NCBI GenBank assembly: GCA_036510225.1
Contig: DATCEH010000097.1
Span: forward strand, 1 to 64,000
Reading direction: 5' to 3'
Origin: Palsa-513 sp036510225
GTDB taxonomy: Bacteria; Actinomycetota; Thermoleophilia; Solirubrobacterales; Solirubrobacteraceae
DNA length: 64,000 bases
Shown: piece after piece, positions 42,046 through 51,244 of the stretch
Position numbering within the stretch: position 1 is the stretch's first letter
Layout: every line of letters starts with the position of its first letter
Notes under the pieces: model-generated
The model's input: only the letters and a program-made list of their open reading frames with translations
What the model was told of the DNA's origin: nothing
The model's database searches: none
Position numbers and translations under genes: made by a program

Positions 42046-44517
42046 TCAGCGGACGACGACGTTGACGAGCTTGCCGGGGACGACGACGACCTTGACGATC
42101 TCGCGGCCGGCGATGTGATGCACGACGTTGGGCGCGGCGAGCGCCAACGCCTCGAGCTCGTCCGAGCTGGCCGAGCTCGACGCCTGGACGCGATCGCGGA
42201 GCTTGCCCATCACCTGGCAGACCAGCTCGAACGTGTCGGTCTCGAGCATCCGGGGGTCGGCCACCGGCCAGGGCTCCTCCCAGACGCGGCGGCCGGTCAG
42301 CAGGTGATACGCGTCGGTCCCGGTGTGCGGGGCGAACGGGAAGACGAGTGAGGCGGCGGTGGCCAGGGCGAAGCGGAGCGCCGGGCCGGAGGCTGAGTCG
42401 CGCAGGCGGGAGCAGTCGTTGATCAGCTCCATGACTGCGGCGATTGCCGTGTTGAACGCGAACCGGCCGTCCATGTCGTGGGTGACCTTGTCGATCGCCC
42501 AGTGCGCCTTGCGCACCAGCTCGAGATCCGGCCCCTGCGGCGCCGACGGGGCCTCGCCCGCGGCGCTGCCCGAGTCACCGCTCGCCGGCGCGGCGCTCGC
42601 CGTCTCGGCCGCCAACCTCCACAACCGGCCCAGAAATCGGTGGACTCCCTCCAACCCCTCATCAGACCAGTCGGCGTCCTGGTCGGGCGGACCGATGAAG
42701 AGGATGTACGCGCGGGCGGTGTCGACCCCGTAGCGGGCGACGAGCGGCCCCGGCGAGACGACGTTGCCCTTGGACTTGGACATCTTGTGGCCGTCGCGGG
42801 TGATCATCCCCTGGGTGAAGAGGGCGGCGAACGGCTCCTGGAAGTCGAGGTGGCCGAGGTCGGCGAGCGCCTTGGTGAAGAAGCGGGCGTACATCAGGTG
42901 GAGGATCGCGTGCTCGATCCCGCCGATGTACTGGTCGACCGGCATCCACCGCTTGACGGCCGCCGGATCCCACGCGGCCTCGTCGTTGTGGGGGTCGCAG
43001 TAGCGCAGGAAGTACCAGGACGAGTCGACGAACGTGTCCATCGTGTCGGTCTCCCGCCGGGCCGGCCCACCGCAGGTCGGGCAGGTCGTGGCGACCCAGT
43101 CCTCGGCGGCGGCGAGCGGCGACCGGCCGTGGGGCGCGTAGTCCTCGATGTCGGGAAGCAGCACGGGAAGCTGGTCGGCCGGGACCGCAACGAGCCCGCA
43201 GGTCTCGCAGTAGACAACCGGGATCGGGCAGCCCCAGTAGCGCTGGCGGGACACCAGCCAGTCGCGCAGGCGATAGTTGATCGACCGCTCGCCGCGCCCA
43301 TCCTCGGCCAGCCAGGCGACGATGCGGGTCAGCGCCTCGCGGTTCTGGAGGCCGTCGAAGTCGGCGTGGGAGTTGACGAGCGGGCCGTCGCCGGTGTACG
43401 GCAGCTGCCCGTCGCCGCCGTCGATCACCCGGCGGATCGGGAGGTCGTAGACGGTGGCGAAGGCGTGGTCGCGGTCGTCGTGCCCGGGGACGGCCATGAT
43501 CGCGCCGGTCCCGTAGGAGATCAGGACGTAGTCGGCGACCCAGATCGGGATCGGCTCGCCGTTGACCGGGTTGATCACGTTGCGCCCGAGCGGGACGCCG
43601 GTCTTCGGGCGCTCGGCGGCAGAGCGCTCGTCGTTGGGCGCCGCGTGGGCCGCGTCGACGTACGCGCGGACCTCCGCCTCGTGCGGCCCGCCGGCGGCGA
43701 GCTTGAGGACGTCGGGGTGCTCGGGCGCCATCACGAAGAAGGTCGCGCCGAAGAGGGTGTCCGGGCGGGTCGTGAAGACCTCGTAGCCGACGTCGGGATC
43801 GTCTTCGGAGCGGAACGTGACGAGGGCGCCGTCGGACCGGCCGATCCAGTTGCGCTGCATCGTCTTGACGTGGTCGGGCCAGTCGATCAGGTCGAGGTCG
43901 TCGAGCAGACGCTGGGCGTAGGCGGTCGTCTTGAACAGCCACTGCTCGAGCTGGCGGGTCTCGACCAGCGATCCGCAGCGGTCGCAGCGGCCGTCGATGA
44001 CCTGTTCGTTGGCGAGCACGGTCGCGTCGACCGGGCACCAGTTGACGGCTGCGTTCTTCCTGTAGGCGAGGCCGGCCCCCAGCAGCTCGAGGAAGATCCA
44101 CTGGGTCCAGCGGTAGTAGGCCGGGTCGTTGGTCGCGAGCTCGCGCGACCAGTCGATCGAGACGCCCCAGCGGCGGAACTCCCGCCGGAAGGCGGCGATC
44201 GACGCGCCGGTCGAGTCGCGGGGGTGGACGCCGGTCGCGATCGCGTGGTTCTCGGCCGGCAGGCCGAACGCGTCGTAGCCCATCGGGTTGAGCACCCGCT
44301 CGCCCTGGCGGCGGTGGAAGTGGGCGATCGCGTCGCCGACCGTGTAGACCTTCAGATGGCCGATGTGGGGCTCGCCGCTCGGGTAGGGCAGCATCACGAG
44401 GATGTAGGCCGACTCGCCGTCGAACGGGTCGTTGGTCACCTCCCAGGTCTTCTCCTGGGCCCAGACCGCCTGCCAGCGAGGCTCGATCTCCTGGGGGTCG
44501 TAGCGGTGGTCGGCCAT
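42046..44517 (-). CDS. leuS: leucyl-tRNA synthetase
   Basis: An 823-residue class Ia synthetase that charges tRNA-Leu. The HIGH motif is at residues 51-54 (PSGEPHIGHLKVYTVGD), KMSKS near 577 (DGHKMSKSKGNVVSP), and the editing CP1 domain with its conserved Thr-rich loop (TTRPDTLFGATF) at about 230-420, plus four Cys zinc-like pairs (CDRCG, CPTCGG). The anticodon-binding and C-terminal domains follow. Between the KMSKS region and the anticodon domain there is a Ser/Ala-rich insertion (ASGDSGSAAGEAPSAP). Start ATG 44517 matches family length. Confidence 0.97.
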   Translation of the reverse strand: MADHRYDPQEIEPRWQAVWAQEKTWEVTNDPFDGESAYILVMLPYPSGEPHIGHLKVYTVGDAIAHFHRRQGERVLNPMGYDAFGLPAENHAIATGVHPRDSTGASIAAFRREFRRWGVSIDWSRELATNDPAYYRWTQWIFLELLGAGLAYRKNAAVNWCPVDATVLANEQVIDGRCDRCGSLVETRQLEQWLFKTTAYAQRLLDDLDLIDWPDHVKTMQRNWIGRSDGALVTFRSEDDPDVGYEVFTTRPDTLFGATFFVMAPEHPDVLKLAAGGPHEAEVRAYVDAAHAAPNDERSAAERPKTGVPLGRNVINPVNGEPIPIWVADYVLISYGTGAIMAVPGHDDRDHAFATVYDLPIRRVIDGGDGQLPYTGDGPLVNSHADFDGLQNREALTRIVAWLAEDGRGERSINYRLRDWLVSRQRYWGCPIPVVYCETCGLVAVPADQLPVLLPDIEDYAPHGRSPLAAAEDWVATTCPTCGGPARRETDTMDTFVDSSWYFLRYCDPHNDEAAWDPAAVKRWMPVDQYIGGIEHAILHLMYARFFTKALADLGHLDFQEPFAALFTQGMITRDGHKMSKSKGNVVSPGPLVARYGVDTARAYILFIGPPDQDADWSDEGLEGVHRFLGRLWRLAAETASAAPASGDSGSAAGEAPSAPQGPDLELVRKAHWAIDKVTHDMDGRFAFNTAIAAVMELINDCSRLRDSASGPALRFALATAASLVFPFAPHTGTDAYHLLTGRRVWEEPWPVADPRMLETDTFELVCQVMGKLRDRVQASSSASSDELEALALAAPNVVHHIAGREIVKVVVVPGKLVNVVVR

Positions 44518-44632
44518 CGGCCGATCAGGTTAGTCGACGGGGTCGGCGGATCCGGACCGCGCGATCGGGCCGGGGCGAGGCCGGGGAGAGGGCCGGGCCG
44601 GCAGCACGATTGGGTCGCAGGCGGGGGCTAAG

Positions 44633-46054
44633 GTGGGCGGGAGGATGAGCTCGACGTGCGTTGTCTGGTTTCGCCGGGACCTCCGGGTGAGCGACCATCC
44701 GGCGCTGTGCGCGGCGGTCGAGCGGGCCGACCGGGTGGTCGGCGTGTTCTGCGTCGACGACCGGCTGCTGCGCAGCCGGAGGGCGTCGGGCCCGCGGACG
44801 CAGTTCATGCTCGAATGCCTCGCCGACGTCGACCGGTCGCTGCGGGAGCGGGGGTCGGGGCTGGTGATCCGGCGGGGGCGTCCCGAGCGGGAGATCCCCG
44901 ACCTGGCCGGGGCGGTCGGAGCCGGGGAGATCCACTTCACGCAGGACGCGACGCCGTACGCGCGAGCACGGGATCGGCGGGTCGCGGCGGCGTGCGAGGC
45001 GTCGGGCATCCGCGTGATCGGTCACCCGGGACTCTGGGCGGTCGACGACCCGGCGGGGCTGGTGACCGGGGCGGGGACGGCCTACCAGGTCTTCAGGCCG
45101 TTCCACCGCCGGTGGCTGGCCGAGCCCCGCCGGTCGGTCCGCGCGGCACCGGCGAGCCTCGGCGGGTGGGATGGCGGGCTCGACACCGGACGGATCCCGA
45201 GCCTGGGCGAGCTCGGCCTGGAGCAGTGCGTTGGCCAACCGATCCCGGGCGGCGAGCGGGCGGCGTGGAGGCGCTTGGACGAGTTCCGGACGGGCGGGGT
45301 CGCCGGGTATGCGAGCGGGGGCCACGACGGGTTGGCCGAGGAGGGGACGTCGCGGTTGTCGGCGTACCTGCGGTTCGGGTGCATCTCGCCGCGGCAGATC
45401 GAGGCCGGACTCGACGGCGGGGAGGGGGCCGAGGCGTTCAGACGGCAGCTGTGCTGGCGTGACTTCTACCTCGACCTGCTCCGCCGTCATCCGGAGAACG
45501 CGGGCCTCGAGCAGCAGGTGGAGCGGCGGGGCATCGCGTGGCGGGACGCGCCGGAGGATCTCGAGCGGTGGAAGGAGGGCCTGACCGGGTATCCGCTGGT
45601 CGACGCGGGCATGCGCCAGCTGAGGGCGGAGGGGTTCATGCACAATCGGACGCGGATGGTCGTCGGATCGTTCCTGACCAAGCACCTGGGGATCGACTGG
45701 CGGGAGGGCGAGCGGTGGTTCATGGGCCTGCTGCTGGACGGGGACCCGGCCGTGAACAACGGGAACTGGCAGTGGATCGCGTCGGTCGGATCAGACCCCC
45801 AGCCGGTCGGACGCCGGCTGCTCAGCCCGACCCGCCAGCAGGAGCGCTTCGACCCGGACGGGGTCTACGTCCGCCGGTGGGTGCGAGAGCTCCGGGGCGT
45901 GCCGAACGCGCACCTGGCCGAGCCGTGGCGGATGCCGCACGACCTGGCCCTGGAGTGCAGGTGCGTGGTCGGGCGGGACTACCCGTGGCCGATCGTCGAC
46001 CACGCGAGCGCCCGGCGGGAGGCCCTCGCGCGGTACGCGGCAGCCGGCGGCTGA
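44633..46054 (+). CDS. phr: deoxyribodipyrimidine photolyase
   Basis: A 473-residue flavoprotein that repairs cyclobutane pyrimidine dimers using light. N-terminal Rossmann-like antenna domain begins CVVWFRRDLRVSDHPAL; FAD-binding helical domain has GTSRLSAYLRFGCISPRQIE, FRRQLCWRDFY, MRQLRAEGFMHNRTRMVVGSFL and DPAVNNGNWQWIASVGSDPQP, with the Trp residues of the electron chain. GTG 44633 is listed; ATG 44645, with GGGAGG directly before it, is too close to that site, so GTG with GGGGG five bases upstream is slightly favoured. Divergent from leuS. A class I CPD photolyase by motif. Confidence 0.92.
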   Translation: MGGRMSSTCVVWFRRDLRVSDHPALCAAVERADRVVGVFCVDDRLLRSRRASGPRTQFMLECLADVDRSLRERGSGLVIRRGRPEREIPDLAGAVGAGEIHFTQDATPYARARDRRVAAACEASGIRVIGHPGLWAVDDPAGLVTGAGTAYQVFRPFHRRWLAEPRRSVRAAPASLGGWDGGLDTGRIPSLGELGLEQCVGQPIPGGERAAWRRLDEFRTGGVAGYASGGHDGLAEEGTSRLSAYLRFGCISPRQIEAGLDGGEGAEAFRRQLCWRDFYLDLLRRHPENAGLEQQVERRGIAWRDAPEDLERWKEGLTGYPLVDAGMRQLRAEGFMHNRTRMVVGSFLTKHLGIDWREGERWFMGLLLDGDPAVNNGNWQWIASVGSDPQPVGRRLLSPTRQQERFDPDGVYVRRWVRELRGVPNAHLAEPWRMPHDLALECRCVVGRDYPWPIVDHASARREALARYAAAGG

Positions 46055-46246
46055 CGAAGCCGGCCGGCCGGCGGAGCGGGTCTTGATGGGTCGCGCTGCT
46101 GGCGAGTGGGGCCTGCGGGGTGGTCTGACGCGGATCCACCGGGGCGCGGCGCGCGGCCGGCGGACGGCGCGGGCGGGGCGGCGTGGAGGCTGGCCGCGTG
46201 ATCGGCGGGGCATGCGACCGGGGCGGGCCGAGGGGACGTCGGGTGT

Positions 46247-46252
46247 TAAGAT
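46247..46252 (+). promoter_or_regulatory. putative -10 box of the tRNA-Ala gene
   Basis: TAAGAT lies 19 bases before the tRNA 5' end, at the right distance for a short leader. No convincing -35 box is visible at 16-18 bases upstream. Confidence 0.35.
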
Positions 46253-46270
46253 GGGCGTGCAGCACGCCCT

Positions 46271-46343
46271 GGGGCTATAGCTCAGCTGGGAGAGCGCCGG
46301 TATGGCATACCGGAGGTCGAGGGTTCGAGCCCCTCTAGCTCCA
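46271..46343 (+). tRNA. tRNA-Ala(GGC)
   Basis: A complete 73-base cloverleaf: acceptor GGGGCTA/TAGCTCC (one G-T pair), D arm GCTC/GAGC with the AGCTGGGA loop, anticodon stem CCGGT/ACCGG with loop ATGGCAT (anticodon GGC), a 5-base variable loop, T arm GAGGG/CCCTC with TTCGAGC, discriminator A. The CCA end is not encoded. It reads alanine codons GCC/GCU. It stands at the edge of an accessory cassette, and tRNA-Ala genes are used by some integrases, but I found no duplicated 3' end in the window. Confidence 0.97.
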
Positions 46344-46381
46344 CTCGGTCCCTGAGGTCGGCGGTCGCGCCGCCGACAAGG

Positions 46382-49030
46382 TCAGCCGGTCGCCTGATTT
46401 GGGTTCGCGATCTCGAAGTCGAGCTTGACGCGTCGGCTGCCGCGCGAGAACGTGATCCGGCCGGCCGGACGGTGGGCGCCGCAGTCCAGCGCGAACTCGT
46501 GGCTGCGGCCGGCCGGCCTGCCGTCGAGCTTGCAGCTCAGCGTGACGATCACGCCACCGTCGCCCCGCCAGTCGGCTGCGGCGCTGAGCTCGGCGCCTGC
46601 CGTGTTCGAGAAGGCGTGGATCCGGCCGGTCGTACACGCCCCCGGCGGACCTGCGGGTAGCGAGATCAGAAACCTCGTGTCAGTGACGTGCTTGCTCAGG
46701 GGGTTCCAGCCGCATTTGACGGTCATCGTTCCCTCGATCACCAGCGGCCGGCCCGGCGGGGTCCGGGGCCCCGGGCGGAGGTCGAGCGCGCCGACCTCCA
46801 GGACGGTGATGCCGCCCGTCGCAGGTGGAATCGTCGGCGCGGCGGCGGGCGCATCGTCATCCCCTCCGTCGACGGGCGGCCACTCGGGCATCGGCACGGC
46901 GTGGTCGCGGGGGCTCGCGTAGACGAGCGGCTCGAAGTACCCGAGGCTTCCGCCCTGCTCCGGACCGCTCCAGGCGAGCAGGTCGTCCGGGCTGACCGCT
47001 CTGGCGTCTCCGGGCTTGCTCCAGGCCATCGAGTCGTTGTCCGGTTCGGTGTCGTCGTCGACGAACGCGTTGCTGTTCTGGTTTGCTAGTCGTTCGGGCA
47101 CACGCTTCCATTTGAGAATCGGCCCGACCACCCACCGCTGGATACCCCGAGCCCGACGCGGGGCCAGCTCCCGGACCTCGCGCTCGATCTGCCCGTGAAG
47201 CCAGTCCACGGCTGTCTCGCGGTCGGCCGCGGCGTAGTCGGCCAGCCCGTCGGCGCCGGGCGCGAGCGCGCCGTTGCGTTTCATCATCAACCAGATGAAC
47301 GACGAGCAGCAGGCTGGGAACGTCCCGGCGGCCCATCCCTTGTCCGGCCGGGCGACCCAGGCGGGGTCGGCCCCGATCCGGGGCTCGGTGAACGTGTAGA
47401 AGCGGTAGTGGGCACGTCCGGTGTTGGCGCAGGCGTCGTCGGCCACCGTCACCAGCTGCCTCCTCACGGCCGGGGTCTCGCGCATCGGGTCGGGCTTGAC
47501 GACGAGGGGCGGGACCAGCATGAAGACGCCTGCGGGTACCGGGCTCGGCGGGAGCACGCTGAAGTCCTGTTCGAGCCGGTACCAGAGGCCGTTGTCCTGG
47601 GCGCGCAGGTCCTGCTGGGCGACGGCCTGCTCGACGGTCTGCGTCACGGCCCCTGGCCAGCCGTACTTGACCGCGTCCGACTCGAAGCCGTGGATCGGCT
47701 GGTTCGCGGCGATCACCGGCCAGCCGATCGGGTGGTCCTCAAGCCACTCCTGAGACGCCGTACAGTGGGTCAGCTGGTCATGGCTTGCTGTGACGATCCC
47801 GCAGTGGCTGAAGTTCTGCGGCGGAGACACCTGGGTCAACAGTCCGCCGACGAACGCGTTTCCGCCGGCCGAGAGGATCACATCGCCCCGGCGCGCGTTG
47901 ACGAACAGCCCTGCCGTCCGCGGGCTCTCTACGCCCTCGGCTCCGCAGTCCTGCGTCCGCTCGAGGCGATGCTCGGGAGCGAGCAGGAAGTGGGCCGTGG
48001 CGCGGAGCTTCAAAGCGGCGAACCCGCCGAGCACCGGAGCGTCCGCCGCCTTCGCGTCGTGCTGGGTGAGGATCACCGAGAAGCCGATCGCGTCGCGGCC
48101 GATGAGGTCAATCGGAGCGCTCACCTGGATCGTGACCGTCCCGCCCGCCGGCACGGTGATCGGCCCGCCGAGGGGCGCGAGCGGCGTCGGGCTCGTCAGC
48201 CCGGTCCCGCCGGTGTGTATCGGAACCAGCTGGCAGGAGCGCAGGATGATCGGGTCCGTAGCCTCAGGATTCGCGATCTCCGCAGTACCCTCGAGCGCTC
48301 CACCCGTCTCCAGCGCCCAGCCGCCGACCCTGACCGGCGGCACGACATATCCCCGCTGCTTGGCTGCCACGTACATGTTCATCACCGACACCGTGCGCTT
48401 GTAGGTCGGCTCTCCGGGCGCTCGGCGGTCCTTCACGCTGACGTGGAACGCCTGGTAGGGCGTCGCGGCGTCGATCGCCGGGCCGAAGTCGTGGTCGATG
48501 ACCGGGGTCGCCGTGTAGAGCACGTCGGCCGGGTGCCCGAAGCACCAGGCGTAGCGCGCGGCCGGGTCGGTCGACGCGAGCAGGCCGGAGTTGACCGTTC
48601 CCCCGCGGAGGCGGTTGCGCTCGTCGGTGACGCTGACGACCGGCGGCTGCGCCAGGAGGACGGAGAGCGGCTGGAGGGCGAAGGTCGCGCCATAGACGCA
48701 CTCGCCGGGGATGTTGCTCGCGATCGTCAGGACCTGCGTATCCGCCGCTGGGTGGGGACCGGTCTCCGTGGTCGAGATCGGCGCGTCGAGAACACTGACG
48801 ACGGCGCTGGCGTACTCGAGCTTGCCGTCGGGACCGAGCGCGGTGATTGCGAGCGGGTTGGTGCCCGACGATGTGAACTGGAGGTATTGGCAGGATGCGA
48901 CGACGCCGTCGATCGTCACGTAGTCCGTCGCCGCGAATCCGCTGCCGTCGGGTCTCAGCACCGTGACCTTGACCGACTCCCCGATCACAGGGTGCTCCGG
49001 CTCCCAGACGACGCTGCCTATGACTGGCAT
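46382..49030 (-). CDS. 882-residue protein with permuted NlpC/P60-like core
   Basis: A large protein without signal peptide. Residues 1-90 form an Ig-like/filamin-type module starting MPVIGSVVWEPEHPVIGESV. Residues about 375-600 look like a circularly permuted NlpC/P60 (YaeF/YiiX-like) hydrolase: RRGDVILSAGG, then NFSHCGIVTASHDQ with the candidate His409, and AGTFPACCSSFIWLMMKRNG with candidate nucleophile Cys575. In this fold His precedes Cys. Residues about 640-740 are acidic and low complexity (VDDDTEPDNDS); the last 120 residues form another beta-rich module with Cys pairs. Such permuted enzymes cleave amide or ester bonds of peptides or lipids. It is followed by nothing on its strand but preceded, 76 bases away, by a FAD-linked oxidase, so it belongs to a three-gene cassette. 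Confidence 0.7.
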   Translation of the reverse strand: MPVIGSVVWEPEHPVIGESVKVTVLRPDGSGFAATDYVTIDGVVASCQYLQFTSSGTNPLAITALGPDGKLEYASAVVSVLDAPISTTETGPHPAADTQVLTIASNIPGECVYGATFALQPLSVLLAQPPVVSVTDERNRLRGGTVNSGLLASTDPAARYAWCFGHPADVLYTATPVIDHDFGPAIDAATPYQAFHVSVKDRRAPGEPTYKRTVSVMNMYVAAKQRGYVVPPVRVGGWALETGGALEGTAEIANPEATDPIILRSCQLVPIHTGGTGLTSPTPLAPLGGPITVPAGGTVTIQVSAPIDLIGRDAIGFSVILTQHDAKAADAPVLGGFAALKLRATAHFLLAPEHRLERTQDCGAEGVESPRTAGLFVNARRGDVILSAGGNAFVGGLLTQVSPPQNFSHCGIVTASHDQLTHCTASQEWLEDHPIGWPVIAANQPIHGFESDAVKYGWPGAVTQTVEQAVAQQDLRAQDNGLWYRLEQDFSVLPPSPVPAGVFMLVPPLVVKPDPMRETPAVRRQLVTVADDACANTGRAHYRFYTFTEPRIGADPAWVARPDKGWAAGTFPACCSSFIWLMMKRNGALAPGADGLADYAAADRETAVDWLHGQIEREVRELAPRRARGIQRWVVGPILKWKRVPERLANQNSNAFVDDDTEPDNDSMAWSKPGDARAVSPDDLLAWSGPEQGGSLGYFEPLVYASPRDHAVPMPEWPPVDGGDDDAPAAAPTIPPATGGITVLEVGALDLRPGPRTPPGRPLVIEGTMTVKCGWNPLSKHVTDTRFLISLPAGPPGACTTGRIHAFSNTAGAELSAAADWRGDGGVIVTLSCKLDGRPAGRSHEFALDCGAHRPAGRITFSRGSRRVKLDFEIANPNQATG

Positions 49031-49106
49031 CAGCGGGCTCGCCAGGGTCGGGTGACGATGACGAGTCGTGACTCACGCACACCGCGGGGCCGCGTGGCGG
49101 CGCGCG

Positions 49107-50975
49107 TCACGCGGCGCCGCCGGCGGGCTCGGGCGGGGGGGCGCCGGCCTCGAGCCCCAGATGAGCACGCCAGTAGTCGTTGAGGAAGATCCCAGCCGGA
49201 TCGCGCTCTGCCCGGAGCTTGAGAAAGCACTCCCAGCGTGGATACTGACGCTTCAGGAATGCGGCCCCTCCGTATTCGTCATCGGCTTCGGGGAGGAACT
49301 TTCCCCAATGGAAGCGCAGCGGAATGCCTGCGCCGGAGAGGAGCTTCCAGAACTGCGGGTAGAACGACGTCGCAGGGTCGGCTGCGTTGTAGGCGAACCA
49401 GTAGATGTCGACCCGGAACGCACCATCCCGCCACGCGTCCGTGTCGTCCGCATGGTCCGCGTACGCCGGGTTCAGCCAGAATGAGCTGGGCGGGGCGGCG
49501 TAGAGTTCGAACGCGAATGTGCCGGTACGTGCATAGGCTTCCGGTCCATCCGGTCCGGCCTGGAAGTGGTTGTCGAGCAGGCGCATGACGGTCTCGGCCT
49601 CCGACAGCGGAACCCAGATCTCGGTGAACTGGACCGGGATCTCGACGTCGCTCGCCTCGTTGTCCATCGGCAGGCCACTCCATGCCCAATCGTGGAACAG
49701 CTGCGGGCCACCCTTCCCGTCCGCTTGAACGGGCTTGTCGAACGGCAGGAACTCGTCGAGCAGCTTCGGGAAGAAGTCCGGGAGCCTGTCCAGGATGAAC
49801 GGCCCGAGCTCCAAGTGCTCCAGGTCGTCGAGGGCTTGGTCGACGCCGATCCGCAGAACGTCGCCGACGAAGTGGGCCAGCAGGTGTCCGGGCGCGCCCA
49901 GTAGACGGGCCGCCGCGCGGATCTTCTCTGCGACGCTGAGGGTGACGTCGTCAAAGACCGGCCCAAGCTTCGCCTTTGCGGCTGACGGGTGATCGAGATT
50001 TCCGAGCAGCGTGAAGAGGATGCAGATCACGAACTCGGCGACGCCGGGATGTGCCGTGAACTGCCGGTAGGGCTGCGGCCTGAAGCCGGCCTTGGGAGCG
50101 GCTTGCCAGGCCTTCCATACGACCACGCGCTCGCAGTGACGCTGCGGCCACCATTCGACCCGCGCGAACTGGGTCTTCCGGAGGAAGCACGCGAGCGAGG
50201 GCCGCGGGTCGTCGTCCGCCCCGAAGAGGTTGATCTCGCAGCTCGCACGACTCGTGATCGCCTGCTCGCCGCTGATCGTGAACGTGTCGACGCAACGGAA
50301 CGTGATCGTCGATACGACGCCGACGAGCCCGAGATGCGGCGCCATCGCAAAGGCCGGATCGGCGGCGGTGGCCGCAGCTGCGGGCTGCGGTGGGACGACG
50401 ACGTCGTGCGTGTTGCCGGCTGCGTCGATCAGCCGGAATGAGTGGAGGTTCTGGTTGGCCGAGAACTGAACCGAGCCTCCGGCCGACCCGGTGCCGACGA
50501 AGCCGCTGACGGTCTGACGGCTGATGCCACCCGTGTCGGAGAGCATCCAGCCGTGCTCGCTCCACAGCCGCCATAGGAGGCTGCACTCGAGTGGGACTTC
50601 GCCGGGGACCTCGCCGAGGTGCATACCTGCCTGCACGCAGACCAGATGGTCCTCGTCCGGCACGACTGTGTAGTCGGCGTACTTGTCGAGCCAGACGTTG
50701 AAGTTGCTCTCCGGCGCACCGACGACTCCGGCGCCCGCCGGCTGGACGTGACTGTGGATCCGCGGATCGACGTCATCGGCGCCGGTCGGATCGAGGTCGC
50801 CGGTCGGCGCTGCGATCCCGGTGGGCGGATCGGTGTAGATCGCCTGCGCCACCGAGTGCCCGGCGCCCCGCACCCGAAGCCTCCGATTGTGGCGGCCTGC
50901 CCGGAGCACGAGATCGATCAGGTCTTCCTCGTTGGCCGGGTGATAGAAGCCGTCGCTCGCTGCGTCTATGCTCAT
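49107..50975 (-). CDS. FAD-linked oxidase, D-arabinono-1,4-lactone oxidase-like
   Basis: A 622-residue flavoprotein. The FAD-binding (PCMH/VAO type) domain has RVRGAGHSVAQAIY (33-46) and SGFVGTGSAGGSVQFSANQNLHSF; there is no visible His for covalent flavin attachment in the usual RxxGxGHS position other than His40. The C-terminal ALO domain ends with FHWGKFLPEADDEYGG and WECFLKLRAERDPAGIFLNDYWRAHLG, the substrate-binding signature of sugar-1,4-lactone oxidases. A long helical insert (about 320-440) is unusual. It starts ATG 50975 and ends 76 bases before the permuted-hydrolase gene. No signal peptide, so cytoplasmic. Substrate unknown; it may oxidise a polyol or lactone. Confidence 0.85.
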   Translation of the reverse strand: MSIDAASDGFYHPANEEDLIDLVLRAGRHNRRLRVRGAGHSVAQAIYTDPPTGIAAPTGDLDPTGADDVDPRIHSHVQPAGAGVVGAPESNFNVWLDKYADYTVVPDEDHLVCVQAGMHLGEVPGEVPLECSLLWRLWSEHGWMLSDTGGISRQTVSGFVGTGSAGGSVQFSANQNLHSFRLIDAAGNTHDVVVPPQPAAAATAADPAFAMAPHLGLVGVVSTITFRCVDTFTISGEQAITSRASCEINLFGADDDPRPSLACFLRKTQFARVEWWPQRHCERVVVWKAWQAAPKAGFRPQPYRQFTAHPGVAEFVICILFTLLGNLDHPSAAKAKLGPVFDDVTLSVAEKIRAAARLLGAPGHLLAHFVGDVLRIGVDQALDDLEHLELGPFILDRLPDFFPKLLDEFLPFDKPVQADGKGGPQLFHDWAWSGLPMDNEASDVEIPVQFTEIWVPLSEAETVMRLLDNHFQAGPDGPEAYARTGTFAFELYAAPPSSFWLNPAYADHADDTDAWRDGAFRVDIYWFAYNAADPATSFYPQFWKLLSGAGIPLRFHWGKFLPEADDEYGGAAFLKRQYPRWECFLKLRAERDPAGIFLNDYWRAHLGLEAGAPPPEPAGGAA

Positions 50976-51244
50976 CGGCCGTTCCTCTGGGACGCGTGCG
51001 TGTCGGTTGGCGTTCCGTGGATCGTGAGTCCGCGGACTGGGCGTGCCGTAGTTTCACACCCAGGTCGCGGCCGGTGCTCCCGAGCTGCGGTGGCGAGCTC
51101 GTCGGCTGGGTCGGTCAACGCGCACACCCCGCGAGCATACGGCCGCGGTGAGGCCACATGCCGGCGGCAGCGCCGGATGCGCTCCGGTCGGTGGGAGGGC
51201 GTTCACGAGGTGGCATCGACAGGCGACAGCCGGCTGGTTGCGGC

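Noticed and set aside
42478..44631. Long plus-strand frame opposite leuS
   Set aside because: Shadow frame with Arg/Val/Gly bias; leuS on the minus strand is certain.
46083..46280. Small frame before tRNA-Ala
   Set aside because: Arg/Gly-rich and runs into the tRNA gene.
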